Assembly: GCA_964506645.1 (NCBI GenBank)
Contig: CAZDML010000040.1
Coordinates: 1 to 15,107 of the forward strand
Reading direction: 5' to 3'
From: CAZDML01 sp964506645
Lineage (GTDB): Bacteria; Elusimicrobiota; Elusimicrobia; 2-01-FULL-59-12
DNA: 15,107 nucleotides
Both the position numbers and the translations under genes were made by a program. Positions 7,219 through 13,902 of this stretch are shown here, one piece after another. The notes under the pieces are model-generated. The model worked only from the letters and a program-made list of their open reading frames with translations, had not been told where the DNA came from and searched no databases. How positions within the stretch are numbered: position 1 is the first letter of the stretch; each line of letters opens with the position of its first letter.

Positions 7219-9046
7219 GGGAGGTGTGCCGTTCCAGATAGACGAGCAGCAGGCTGATATCGGAAGGGGTGACGCCGGGAATCCGGCTGGCCTGTCCGAC
7301 CGTCTCGGGTTTGACCTGTTTGAATTTCTGACGGGATTCGGCAGGGAACCCCAGCAGCGCGTCGTAATCAAAATCGTTCGGAATGGTTTTGCGCTCCATC
7401 CGCTCGAGGCGCTTAATCTCGGCCGTTTGCCGTTTAAGATAACCCTCGTACGTGAGTTGAATTTCGACTTGCTGGCGGACCTGTTCGAGCGACCAGGGTG
7501 CGATCGCATCGCTCGTCGGCGTGAGCCACTCGGCGGGCAAGCTGTCGCCCTGACGAAGACGATGGGCGCGTGAAATGTGAAGTTCTTCGTCCTGAGTGTC
7601 TTCCAGGCGGTTGATCGTATTTTGGACGAGCGCTTGATACCGCTGGAAGGCTTCAAAGCTGTGTGCGCTCACGAGTCCGATGCGGTGGCCGTGCTGCAAA
7701 AGACGCAGATCGGCATTGTCGGTGCGCAGCAAGAGACGGTATTCAGACCTCGAGGTGAACATGCGATAGGGTTCGTCGATCCCTTTGGTGACGAGATCGT
7801 CGATCATGACGCCGATGTAGCCTTCGTCCCGGCGGAGGATGAGCGGTTCCTGATTTTTAATCTTGAGTGCGGCGTTAATGCCGGCCATGAGACCCTGCCC
7901 ACCGGCTTCTTCGTAGCCGGTCGTGCCGTTGATTTGTCCGGCGAAATAGAGATTTTCCACGCGCTTGGTTTCGAGCGTGGGTTTGCACTGCGTCGGCGGG
8001 CAGTAGTCGTATTCCACCGCGTAGCCCGCACGCATGATTTCTGCGTTTTCAAGTCCGGGGATCGAATGAACGATGGAGAGCTGCACGTCTTCGGGCAAAC
8101 TCGTGGAAATGCCATTCGCATAAATTTCTTCCGTCGTATACCCTTCGGGCTCAAGAAAAATATGATGCCGCGTTTTTTCTGGGAACTTCACCACCTTATC
8201 TTCAATGGACGGACAATAGCGCGGGCCTTTGGATTGAATAATGCCGGAATACAGCGGTGAGCGGTCCAGGTTGCGGCGGATCGCCTCGTGGGTTTTTTCG
8301 TTGGTGTAGGTAATCCAGCAGGGAAGCTGTTTCTGCGTGAGCTTTTCGGTGTAATGGGAGAACGGAATGGGCGGTTCGTCGCCCGGCTGAATCTCGCACA
8401 CGGAGTAATCGATGGTTTTGGAATTTAAGCGAGGCGGCGTTCCTGTTTTTAAACGGCCGACTTCAAATCCCAGTTCACGCAGCGGATCGGAGAGAAACTG
8501 TGCGGCGTTTTCACCGGCGCGTCCGCCGGCATTTTGGGTGAGACCGACATGCATGAGGCCTCGGAGAAAGGTACCTGTGGTGAGAATGACCGCCTGCGAA
8601 CGAAAAATAGTGCCGGTCTTGGTGACAATGCCCGCCGCACGCCCCCCCTCGGTGACGATTCGAACGGTTTCTGCCTGTTTTAAGTCCAGATTCGGTTGTT
8701 GCTCGATCACATGCTTCATCGAGAATTGATAGAGCTTTTTGTCGCATTGTGCGCGTGGCGCTTGAACAGCTGGCCCTTTGGTGGCATTGAGCATGCGGAA
8801 CTGAAGACCCGAGCGGTCGGTGTTTTTCGCCATTTCACCACCCAGCGCGTCGATCTCTCGAACGATCTGGCCTTTGGCCAAGCCGCCGATCGACGGATTG
8901 CACGACATCTGCGCCACGCTGTCGAGATTCATCGTGACGAGCAATGTCGGCACGCCCATGCGCGCAGATGCCAATGCGGCTTCACAGCCGGCATGACCGG
9001 CTCCGACGACGATCACGCCGTACGTTTTTGAGTAGGTGTAGGACAT
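7211..9046 (-). CDS. mnmG: tRNA uridine-5-carboxymethylaminomethyl(34) synthesis enzyme MnmG (GidA)
   Basis: This FAD protein works with the GTPase MnmE to install (carboxymethyl)aminomethyl groups on the wobble uridine U34 of several tRNAs. The product has 611 residues, typical. Motifs: FAD-binding GAGHAGCEAA (15-24), MSCNPSIGGLAKG (47-59, with a conserved Cys), TKGPAVQAPRAQCD (89-102), GTFLRG (158-163), a GTTGYEEAGGQGLMAGINAA stretch near residues 375-395, FTSRSEYRLLLRTDNAD near 435-455, and the C-terminal DFDYDAL...GQASRIPGVTPSDISLLL region that contacts MnmE. It starts 9 bases after the amidase stop without a Shine-Dalgarno. An AATAAT hexamer 8 bases before the ATG repeats the geometry seen at serS, but is weaker. 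Its partner mnmE is on the opposite strand at 12511. Confidence 0.97.
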   Translation of the reverse strand: MSYTYSKTYGVIVVGAGHAGCEAALASARMGVPTLLVTMNLDSVAQMSCNPSIGGLAKGQIVREIDALGGEMAKNTDRSGLQFRMLNATKGPAVQAPRAQCDKKLYQFSMKHVIEQQPNLDLKQAETVRIVTEGGRAAGIVTKTGTIFRSQAVILTTGTFLRGLMHVGLTQNAGGRAGENAAQFLSDPLRELGFEVGRLKTGTPPRLNSKTIDYSVCEIQPGDEPPIPFSHYTEKLTQKQLPCWITYTNEKTHEAIRRNLDRSPLYSGIIQSKGPRYCPSIEDKVVKFPEKTRHHIFLEPEGYTTEEIYANGISTSLPEDVQLSIVHSIPGLENAEIMRAGYAVEYDYCPPTQCKPTLETKRVENLYFAGQINGTTGYEEAGGQGLMAGINAALKIKNQEPLILRRDEGYIGVMIDDLVTKGIDEPYRMFTSRSEYRLLLRTDNADLRLLQHGHRIGLVSAHSFEAFQRYQALVQNTINRLEDTQDEELHISRAHRLRQGDSLPAEWLTPTSDAIAPWSLEQVRQQVEIQLTYEGYLKRQTAEIKRLERMERKTIPNDFDYDALLGFPAESRQKFKQVKPETVGQASRIPGVTPSDISLLLVYLERHTSRV

Positions 9047-9055
9047 AGTGAGAAA

Positions 9056-9784
9056 TTATTTTTTGAAGTAATCGATGATGCCCTGGGCGATTGCTTGCGC
9101 CAGTTCCTGCTGATGGCTGTCGATGCCGAGTTCTTTGCCTTCCGTCGGATTTGACAAATAGCCCATCTCTAAAAGAACCGCTGGCATTTTCGCGCTGGCA
9201 CTGACAAACGCGCGGCGCTGAATCCCATCGTCACGGCCAGGCCAGGTTCGTCCGACACTGCGCTGAATCGCTTTGGCCAGCGACCGACTTCCCCAGCGAA
9301 AATAGTAAGACGTAAAGCCATGCAGCTTACGACTTCGGTTCCAATCGCAATGCAAACGCACATACGCGTTGGCTCGCAAAACATTGGCAAAAATGGCTCG
9401 AGATCGATTGTCCGCGCGTTTGCGCCGGCTGTAGCGCCACGGATTGGCTGCGGTTCGGGTGAGATACACCTTTGCGCCTTGCGCTTCTAATATAGGAACA
9501 ATTTTCAACGCGACGCCCAGAGCCACATCGCGTTCCCAGGCTCCAAAACGGCGGGCACGGGCCCCGGGATTAATAATCTTTCCAGCTTCATCTTTAACGG
9601 CATGCCCGGGGTCGAGAACAATTATTTTACCAGTTAGAGGAAGGGGGATGGGAGAGGCCGCCGGCAGGGGGGGGTCGGAATAAAGAAAGCCGGCCCTGCA
9701 TAAAAGCAGGGTTGTCAGAACTACCCGCCGCCAAAGAGAGGTGTTCAACCCTTTATTTGGAAGACGTAGTCGCCTTTGCGACAC
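9056..9784 (-). CDS. Exported N-acetylmuramoyl-L-alanine amidase (Amidase_3 type)
   Basis: This is a zinc amidase that cleaves the bond between N-acetylmuramic acid and the stem peptide of peptidoglycan, in the periplasm. From the GTG at 9784 it has 242 residues. An N-terminal hydrophobic segment (about 20-36, VVLTTLLLCRAGFLY) serves as signal peptide or anchor. The Amidase_3 fold follows: VLDPGH (56-61, zinc His61), WERDVALG (83-90, zinc Glu84), RLHCDWN (143-149, zinc His145) and LLEMGYLSNPTEG (204-216, catalytic Glu206). There is no SPOR, LysM or AMIN domain. The GTG overlaps the upstream gene by 40 bases and has AAGGTGAG about 7 bases before it. An alternative TTG at 9748 overlaps the upstream TGA by four bases and gives a more usual signal-peptide n-region (230 residues). 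I keep the GTG but the choice is open. Confidence 0.9.
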   Translation of the reverse strand: MSQRRLRLPNKGLNTSLWRRVVLTTLLLCRAGFLYSDPPLPAASPIPLPLTGKIIVLDPGHAVKDEAGKIINPGARARRFGAWERDVALGVALKIVPILEAQGAKVYLTRTAANPWRYSRRKRADNRSRAIFANVLRANAYVRLHCDWNRSRKLHGFTSYYFRWGSRSLAKAIQRSVGRTWPGRDDGIQRRAFVSASAKMPAVLLEMGYLSNPTEGKELGIDSHQQELAQAIAQGIIDYFKK

Positions 9785-10164
9785 CGCCCGCTCACCTTAA
9801 TACCGACCGCATCTTTAACTTTCGCCGAAGGAATCGACTGATGATCGATTTGCATTGAATTCACGACCATTTCCAGATTTGTGGTATGGCCTAAAATGTG
9901 AATTTTCGATCCCACCGATAGCGGAGCTTTCAGCGTAAAGGCAATCACGTTGATATGGGCGAAAAAGTCTTCCACACGGCCCAGCAGGATGCTGTTGGCC
10001 GGAGGAATTACGCTCATTTTGGGTGTTTGTGCCTTGCGAGCGCCCTTTTTCTTTTTAGGCGCTGGCTTTGTGGCCGTTGATTTTTTCTTGACCTTGGCTT
10101 TCGCGGGGGCTTTACGTTTGGGCTTGGCTTTTGTTTTTGCAGACTTCTTTACTTTCTTGGGCAT
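9745..10164 (-). CDS. EF-Tu-domain-2-like protein with lysine-rich N-terminal tail
   Basis: The product has 139 residues in two parts. Residues 1-49 hold 21 Lys and 2 Arg mixed with Ala, Pro and Thr, like a histone H1 or nucleoid-protein tail, probably disordered and nucleic-acid binding. Residues 59-138 (LGRVEDFFAHINVIAFTL, then VGSKIHILGHTTNLEMVVNS and MQIDHQSIPSAKVKDAVGIKV) resemble the small beta-barrel known as domain 2 of translation factors. This barrel also exists as standalone 'translation elongation factor-like' proteins and at the end of U32 peptidases. There is no GTPase domain. Its function is not known to me; a role near the ribosome, rRNA or tRNA is a guess from the domain and from mnmG in the same operon. 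It is the first gene of the minus-strand operon. The ATG has no free Shine-Dalgarno: an AGGA lies inside a hairpin arm (10181-10187). Met50 is a possible internal start that would drop the tail. Confidence 0.8.
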   Translation of the reverse strand: MPKKVKKSAKTKAKPKRKAPAKAKVKKKSTATKPAPKKKKGARKAQTPKMSVIPPANSILLGRVEDFFAHINVIAFTLKAPLSVGSKIHILGHTTNLEMVVNSMQIDHQSIPSAKVKDAVGIKVSGRCRKGDYVFQIKG

Positions 10165-10165
10165 A

Positions 10166-10187
10166 AGGAAATCGTACTTAATTTCCT
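10166..10187. promoter_or_regulatory. Dyad symmetry in the divergent control region
   Basis: AGGAAAT (10166-10172) and ATTTCCT (10181-10187) are a perfect 7-base inverted repeat with an 8-base spacer. On the minus strand it forms a hairpin immediately before the ATG of the EF-Tu-domain-2-like gene, with its only AGGA-type binding site buried in the stem. On the plus strand the right arm touches the first base of the TATAAT box of the rpmH promoter. It may therefore be a translational hairpin for the minus operon, an operator for both operons, or both. The symmetry is seen; the role is inferred. Confidence 0.5.
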
Positions 10188-10192
10188 ATAAT
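10187..10192 (+). promoter_or_regulatory. Promoter -10 box of the rpmH operon
   Basis: A perfect TATAAT lies 78 bases before the rpmH ATG. No acceptable -35 is seen 16-18 bases upstream (that position reads TAAGGA or similar), so activation or a strong -10 alone would be needed. Start of transcription is expected near 10199, only about three bases before the ATG of the 18-codon upstream ORF. It is the only good -10 in the divergent region. Confidence 0.6.
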
Positions 10193-10201
10193 GACACCAC
10201 T

Positions 10202-10258
10202 ATGTACCGATTCACATTAAAATTGCATAGTCGGTACTATCCCGACTATAAGAATTAA
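10202..10258 (+). CDS. Possible 18-codon tyrosine-rich leader peptide ahead of rpmH
   Basis: An ATG nine bases after the TATAAT opens an 18-codon frame reading MYRFTLKLHSRYYPDYKN. Four of its residues are Tyr, including a Tyr-Tyr-Pro run at residues 12-14. It would be translated from an almost leaderless transcript. Its TAA (10256-10258) shares a base with the rpmH ribosome binding site AGAGG (10258-10262), and rpmH starts 11 bases later, a layout suited to translational coupling. The ORF spans both alternative stems of the leader, and the Tyr-Tyr codons lie in the loop of the second. Short ORFs arise by chance, so translation is unproven. Confidence 0.35.
   Translation: MYRFTLKLHSRYYPDYKN
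10204..10249 (+). promoter_or_regulatory. Two mutually exclusive stems in the rpmH leader RNA
   Basis: Stem A pairs GTACCGA (10204-10210) with TCGGTAC (10231-10237), 7 bp. Stem B pairs ATAGTCGG (10227-10234) with CCGACTAT (10242-10249), 8 bp with a 7-base loop. They share 10231-10234 and cannot both form. A weak third pairing, CCCG (10241-10244) with CGGG (10266-10269), would enclose the rpmH ribosome binding site and compete with B. No U-tract follows either stem, so transcription attenuation is unlikely; an effect on translation or RNA stability fits better. The pairings are seen, the switch is inferred. Confidence 0.45.
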
Positions 10259-10269
10259 GAGGTAACGGG

Positions 10270-10410
10270 ATGCCAAAACGAACATATCAACCCAATGTAC
10301 GACATCGTGCCAAAGTCTATGGTTTCCGCGCCAAAATGAAGCGTCCGGGCGGCCGTAGAGTTCTTGCCCGTCGCCGTGCCAAAGGCCGCAAGCGCCTAAC
10401 CCCCCAATAA
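10270..10410 (+). CDS. rpmH: 50S ribosomal protein L34
   Basis: L34 is a small, highly basic protein of the large ribosomal subunit that binds 23S rRNA. The product has 46 residues, typical. It begins MPKRTYQPNVRHRAKVYGFR and carries the family signature RTYQPN (4-9), GFRAKM (18-23) and a basic tail with RRRAKGRKRL (34-43). AGAGG lies 7 bases before the ATG. It heads the plus-strand operon and is followed after six bases by rnpA, the conserved rpmH-rnpA order. It is preceded by an unusual leader with a small ORF and alternative stems. Confidence 0.97.
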   Translation: MPKRTYQPNVRHRAKVYGFRAKMKRPGGRRVLARRRAKGRKRLTPQ

Positions 10411-10416
10411 AAACCG

Positions 10417-10782
10417 TTGGATTACCGGTTTCGGTGGAATGATCGACTGCACCGTGCGCATGAGTTTTCCACGACGATTCACAAAGGAAAACGTTTCAGC
10501 GCTGGCGGTCTCATTGTCTGGATTTATCGGCAGGCCGAAGGAACAACGCAGGGTGCCCGTATGGGCCTGGCGATTCCGCGGACCTATGGGAATGCTGTCG
10601 CGCGCAACCGCTTGAAGCGGACGCTGCGCGAGGTTTTCCGTCTGCACAAGGCCCTGCTGCCGAGCGGAACCGACATGGTGTTTTCTGCCCGGCCGTTGTC
10701 TGTCACGCCGGTGCGTTACAAAACAGTCGAACCTCTGGTGAAAGAGTTATGGGTCAAAGCGCGCGTCTGGTCTGCCGCCTAA
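10417..10782 (+). CDS. rnpA: Ribonuclease P protein component
   Basis: This is the protein subunit that assists the catalytic RNase P RNA in removing 5' leaders from pre-tRNAs. The product has 121 residues, usual length. The start is TTG at 10417, six bases after the rpmH stop; no ATG gives the conserved N-terminus and no Shine-Dalgarno is visible. Features: RLHRAHEFSTTIHKGKRF (10-27, the usual RL..EF...GKRF region) and the RNR signature NAVARNRLKRTLREVFR (59-75). The segment before it reads AIPRTYGNAV, where most homologues have VSKK.GNAV. The 3' end overlaps yidD by 34 bases. The RNase P RNA gene (rnpB) is not in the window. Confidence 0.93.
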   Translation: MDYRFRWNDRLHRAHEFSTTIHKGKRFSAGGLIVWIYRQAEGTTQGARMGLAIPRTYGNAVARNRLKRTLREVFRLHKALLPSGTDMVFSARPLSVTPVRYKTVEPLVKELWVKARVWSAA

Positions 10783-10973
10783 TTCGAGGCTATCAATTTT
10801 TCTCGTCGCGTCTTCCGCGCCGATGCCGTTTTGAGCCGTCCTGTTCGGAGTACATGCACCAGGCGGTGCAATCGATGGGTGTGACCCGTGGCAGTGTGCG
10901 GGGTCTCTTCCGTCTTCTCAAATGCCACCCCTGGCATCCCGGGGGCTACGATCCGCTTCAATTAAACACTTAG
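10749..10973 (+). CDS. yidD: Membrane protein insertion efficiency factor YidD
   Basis: YidD is a small membrane-associated protein encoded between rnpA and yidC in most bacteria, and reported to aid insertion of inner-membrane proteins by YidC. The product has 74 residues, typical. Signature: RCRFEPSCSEY (25-35) and LLKCHPWHPGGYDPL (56-70), with both conserved cysteines (Cys26, Cys32) and the later Cys59. The N-terminus (LVCRLIRGYQFFSS) is amphipathic and basic. The ATG lies inside rnpA (34-base overlap), with AAAGAG upstream. The TAG stop sits beside the yidC ribosome binding site. Confidence 0.95.
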   Translation: MGQSARLVCRLIRGYQFFSSRLPRRCRFEPSCSEYMHQAVQSMGVTRGSVRGLFRLLKCHPWHPGGYDPLQLNT

Positions 10974-10981
10974 GATTATTT

Positions 10982-12511
10982 ATGAATAACAATAAAAATT
11001 TCATTACCGCTGTTCTAATTTCTGTGGTTTTTCTTGTGCTGTGGTCTATTTTCGCCATTCCGCGACTGACTCCCAAGGCCCCGCTGGTGGTCCCGGCGGC
11101 TACCCCGGTCTTAACCCAGTCCCCGTCATCGACTTCTGCAAGCGGGTCGGTTGCCTCCATGAACGCGCCCTTCCAAACGAAGGACACGACCCTTCGGGTT
11201 GGCGACAGCGAAGTCGTCTTGAGCTCTCTGGGTGGAGGTGTGAAGCATTGGCGGTTGCATATCAAAGGGCAGGACATCGATTTGGTGAATCACCCGGATT
11301 CCGGGATTTTACCCTTAAGTCTTTATCCTCAGCTTTCTTATCGTGTGGCGGTTAAAGGCCCACAGGCACAACTGGAAGCCGTTGGACCGGAAGGTCTTCG
11401 CATTACTAAAGTTTTGAAACTGAGTGATCATGGGTATTTGCATGATTACACCCTTCGTTTTCAAAACCCTACAGGAAAACCGATCGAGCTCAAAGATTGG
11501 GAATGGGGTTGGGGTCCTGGCATCGGTACGGCAGTGACCGAACAGAAAGAAAACCCCAGCCTTGTGAGGGCTATCACATTCAATGGCCATCAAGTGGCAA
11601 AACATAAAGAAGGCGAATATCCAGCCCCGGGGCCATGGATGGGCATCGATAATCGCTATTTTCTCGTCGTTGTCGTTCCAGATGCGACCGATCATCCGCT
11701 CCTCCGTGTGACGGGCACAAAAGACCAAACGCAGGTTGCGTTTCGCAACACAACCGTGGTTCCAGCACGCAGCGAGACGGTATTCCACTATTATTTCTAC
11801 GCCGGCCCCAAAGGCTATACGCATTTAAAAACGTACGGGATGAACCTGGAACACGCGGTCGATTTTGGAATGTTTAGCTCGCTGGGGCGCTACATGCTAC
11901 GAGCGATTTATTATCTACACCGTATCACTGGCAATTACGGCTGGGCGATTGTCCTTCTCACCGTTATCCTGCAGATTCTACTTTTGCCCCTCACGCTCAA
12001 AAGCTTTAAATCGATGACCGCGATGAAGACGATGCAGCCCAAGATCGCTGAGCTTCAGAAAAAATTCAAGGACGATCCGAAACGGTTGAACGTTGAAATG
12101 ATGAATCTCTACAAAACCTCCGGCACCAATCCGTTCGGCGGATGTTTGCCGATGCTTCTGCAGATGCCCATTTTCTGGGCGCTCTTTACCTCGGTGCGCA
12201 ATGCGTACGAACTGCGCGGCGCGCCGTTTGTGGGCTGGGTGCACGATTTGTCGGTAGCAGATCCCTATCACGTGTTTCCCATTGCAGTCGGACTGGGAAT
12301 GTTTGTGCAGCAGCGCATGTCGGGCGCGGTGACCGACCCGACACAGAAGCAGATGATGTACATCATGCCGATCATGATGACGGTGATGTTTTTTAACTTC
12401 CCTGCTGCGCTGACGATTTATTGGTTCACGCAGAGCATTCTCAATATGGCCTTCCAATATGCTTTCAAAGTGTATACGGAGTCTCAGCCGAAGACGGCTC
12501 TGATTCGCTAG
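10982..12511 (+). CDS. yidC: Membrane protein insertase YidC (Oxa1 family)
   Basis: This inner-membrane insertase works alone or with SecYEG. The product has 509 residues, the Gram-negative type. Order: N-terminal transmembrane segment (8-28), Pro/Ser/Thr-rich linker (29-65), periplasmic P1 beta domain (about 66-290), then the conserved insertase core of five segments from about 300, including WAIVLLTVILQILLLPLTLKS (321-341), MQPKIAELQKKFKDDPKRLN (351-370), GTNPFGGCLPMLLQMPIF (381-398) and PAALTIYWFTQSI (474-486). Residue 331 (CAG, 11972-11974) is Gln where E. coli has Arg366, the charged residue of the hydrophilic groove. The tail after the last segment is short. AGGA six bases before the ATG at 10982 fixes the start. 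The stop TAG shares its G with the mnmE GTG. No jag follows. Confidence 0.97.
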   Translation: MNNNKNFITAVLISVVFLVLWSIFAIPRLTPKAPLVVPAATPVLTQSPSSTSASGSVASMNAPFQTKDTTLRVGDSEVVLSSLGGGVKHWRLHIKGQDIDLVNHPDSGILPLSLYPQLSYRVAVKGPQAQLEAVGPEGLRITKVLKLSDHGYLHDYTLRFQNPTGKPIELKDWEWGWGPGIGTAVTEQKENPSLVRAITFNGHQVAKHKEGEYPAPGPWMGIDNRYFLVVVVPDATDHPLLRVTGTKDQTQVAFRNTTVVPARSETVFHYYFYAGPKGYTHLKTYGMNLEHAVDFGMFSSLGRYMLRAIYYLHRITGNYGWAIVLLTVILQILLLPLTLKSFKSMTAMKTMQPKIAELQKKFKDDPKRLNVEMMNLYKTSGTNPFGGCLPMLLQMPIFWALFTSVRNAYELRGAPFVGWVHDLSVADPYHVFPIAVGLGMFVQQRMSGAVTDPTQKQMMYIMPIMMTVMFFNFPAALTIYWFTQSILNMAFQYAFKVYTESQPKTALIR

Positions 12512-13893
12512 TGCATTCCTCTCAGGACACCATCGCGGCGATCGCGACGGCCCCGGGGGTTGGGGCTCTGGGTGTCCTTCGTGTTAGCGGCGCGCAGGCC
12601 GTGGCCGTTGTTAAAGCCATTTTCCAACCGTTGTCCTCCATCGATCTTCAAACCGTCCCTTCGCATACCTGTCATGTCGGGACGATTACAGGCGCCAATC
12701 ATGTCGACCAGGTTGTCGTTTCTATTTTTCGTGCGCCACGCAGCTATACCGGCGAAGATGTTGTAGAAATATCCGCGCATGGCAGTCCGTTCATTCTGAA
12801 CAAAATTCAATCCCTTTGTTTGAAACAGGGCGCACGGCTGGCCGAGCCCGGCGAGTTTACGCAGCGTGCTTTTCTTTCCGGTAAACTCGATCTCACTCAG
12901 GCCGAAGCCGTGGCCGAACTCATCCGATCCAAAACCGACAAAACACACGCCGCCGCGCTCGCGCAGCTGGAAGGCCGGCTCGCGCGCGAAGTGCGCACGT
13001 TGCGCGACCGGCTCTTGCCGCTATTGGCGCATGTGGAAGTGGGGCTCGATCACTCCGATGAAGACCACGATTTTCTTTCCCGCGTGAAATTGGGCGAGAC
13101 CTGTCAGACGGTGGTCGCGCAGCTGGAATCCATTCTTGCGACCGAACGCACGGGAAAAATTCTGCGTGACGGATTACGCGTAGCGCTGGTCGGTCGGCCC
13201 AACGTCGGCAAGTCGAGTTTGCTCAACGCGCTTCTCAAAGAAGAGAGGGCGATTGTAACTCCCATTGCAGGCACCACGCGCGACACGCTGGAAGAGTCCG
13301 TGAACTGGGACGGCATCCCTGTGGTGCTCGTGGATACCGCTGGACTGCGTCACCAGACGCACGACCCGGTCGAAAAAATCGGCATCGCGCGCACGCGTCA
13401 AAGTGTGGAGCAAGCCGACTTTGTGATCGGACTTCTCGATGCGAGCCAACCACTGCAAACCGAAGACCGTGCGGTGGTCGAGGCCTGTCTCGCTAAGCCG
13501 CATGTGTGGGTGCTCAATAAGTCGGACGTGCCCCCGCAGCTCGATCTTCAGGAGTTTCACCGCTGGAACGGCCAGGCGCCGCATTGCTTCGTTTCTGCGA
13601 AAACCGGCGCCGGTCTCCAAGAACTTGTGGAGATTGTGAAGAAACAGGCGTTGCAGGAAAAGGCCTCGCTGACGGAAGCCCAGTGGCTGATCAATGCGCG
13701 GCACGCTCGCGCTCTCGAACGTGCGAAAATAGCTCTTCATGAAACGTTGACCGCTGCGAAAGGAACAGCTTTTGAAGAATGTGTCGCGATGGAGCTCAAG
13801 GCCGCCATTGATGCGCTGGGCGAAATAGTCGGGGACGTGTCGACTGAAGATTTGCTCGAACAAATTTTCAAAAACTTCTGTATCGGAAAGTAA
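12511..13893 (+). CDS. mnmE: tRNA modification GTPase MnmE (TrmE)
   Basis: MnmE is a potassium-dependent GTPase that with MnmG modifies U34 of tRNAs. The product has 460 residues, typical. The N-terminal folate-binding dimerisation domain (1-120) has DTIAAIATAPG (6-16), RAPRSYTGEDVVEI (74-87) and EPGEFTQRAFLSGKLDL (112-128). The G domain has P-loop GRPNVGKSS (228-236), GTTRD (254-258), DTAGLR (275-280), NKSD (336-339) and SAKTG (362-366). The C-terminus ends FCIGK with the conserved Cys457. The start is GTG at 12511, whose first base is the last base of the yidC stop; no Shine-Dalgarno is evident, so coupling is likely. The frame is open upstream to 12421, but that part overlaps yidC and is unlike MnmE. 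Its partner mnmG is on the other arm, not directly downstream. Confidence 0.97.
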   Translation: MHSSQDTIAAIATAPGVGALGVLRVSGAQAVAVVKAIFQPLSSIDLQTVPSHTCHVGTITGANHVDQVVVSIFRAPRSYTGEDVVEISAHGSPFILNKIQSLCLKQGARLAEPGEFTQRAFLSGKLDLTQAEAVAELIRSKTDKTHAAALAQLEGRLAREVRTLRDRLLPLLAHVEVGLDHSDEDHDFLSRVKLGETCQTVVAQLESILATERTGKILRDGLRVALVGRPNVGKSSLLNALLKEERAIVTPIAGTTRDTLEESVNWDGIPVVLVDTAGLRHQTHDPVEKIGIARTRQSVEQADFVIGLLDASQPLQTEDRAVVEACLAKPHVWVLNKSDVPPQLDLQEFHRWNGQAPHCFVSAKTGAGLQELVEIVKKQALQEKASLTEAQWLINARHARALERAKIALHETLTAAKGTAFEECVAMELKAAIDALGEIVGDVSTEDLLEQIFKNFCIGK

Positions 13894-13902
13894 GGAGGGT
13901 TT

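Noticed and set aside
7219..7656. N-terminal extension of the ppc frame by 146 codons
   Set aside because: It lies wholly inside mnmG in another frame, is Ser/Arg-rich shadow sequence and has no PEPC similarity; conserved PEPC begins just after 7218.
9694..9711. CCCTGC...GCAGGG hairpin as a terminator
   Set aside because: It lies within the signal-peptide codons of the amidase and has no U-tract; probably chance.
10165..10269. Origin of replication next to rpmH
   Set aside because: rpmH often lies near oriC, but no DnaA box (TTATNCACA), no dnaA and no AT-rich repeats are seen here.
12421..12510. Upstream extension of the mnmE frame
   Set aside because: It overlaps the conserved end of yidC, and MnmE similarity begins at the GTG at 12511.
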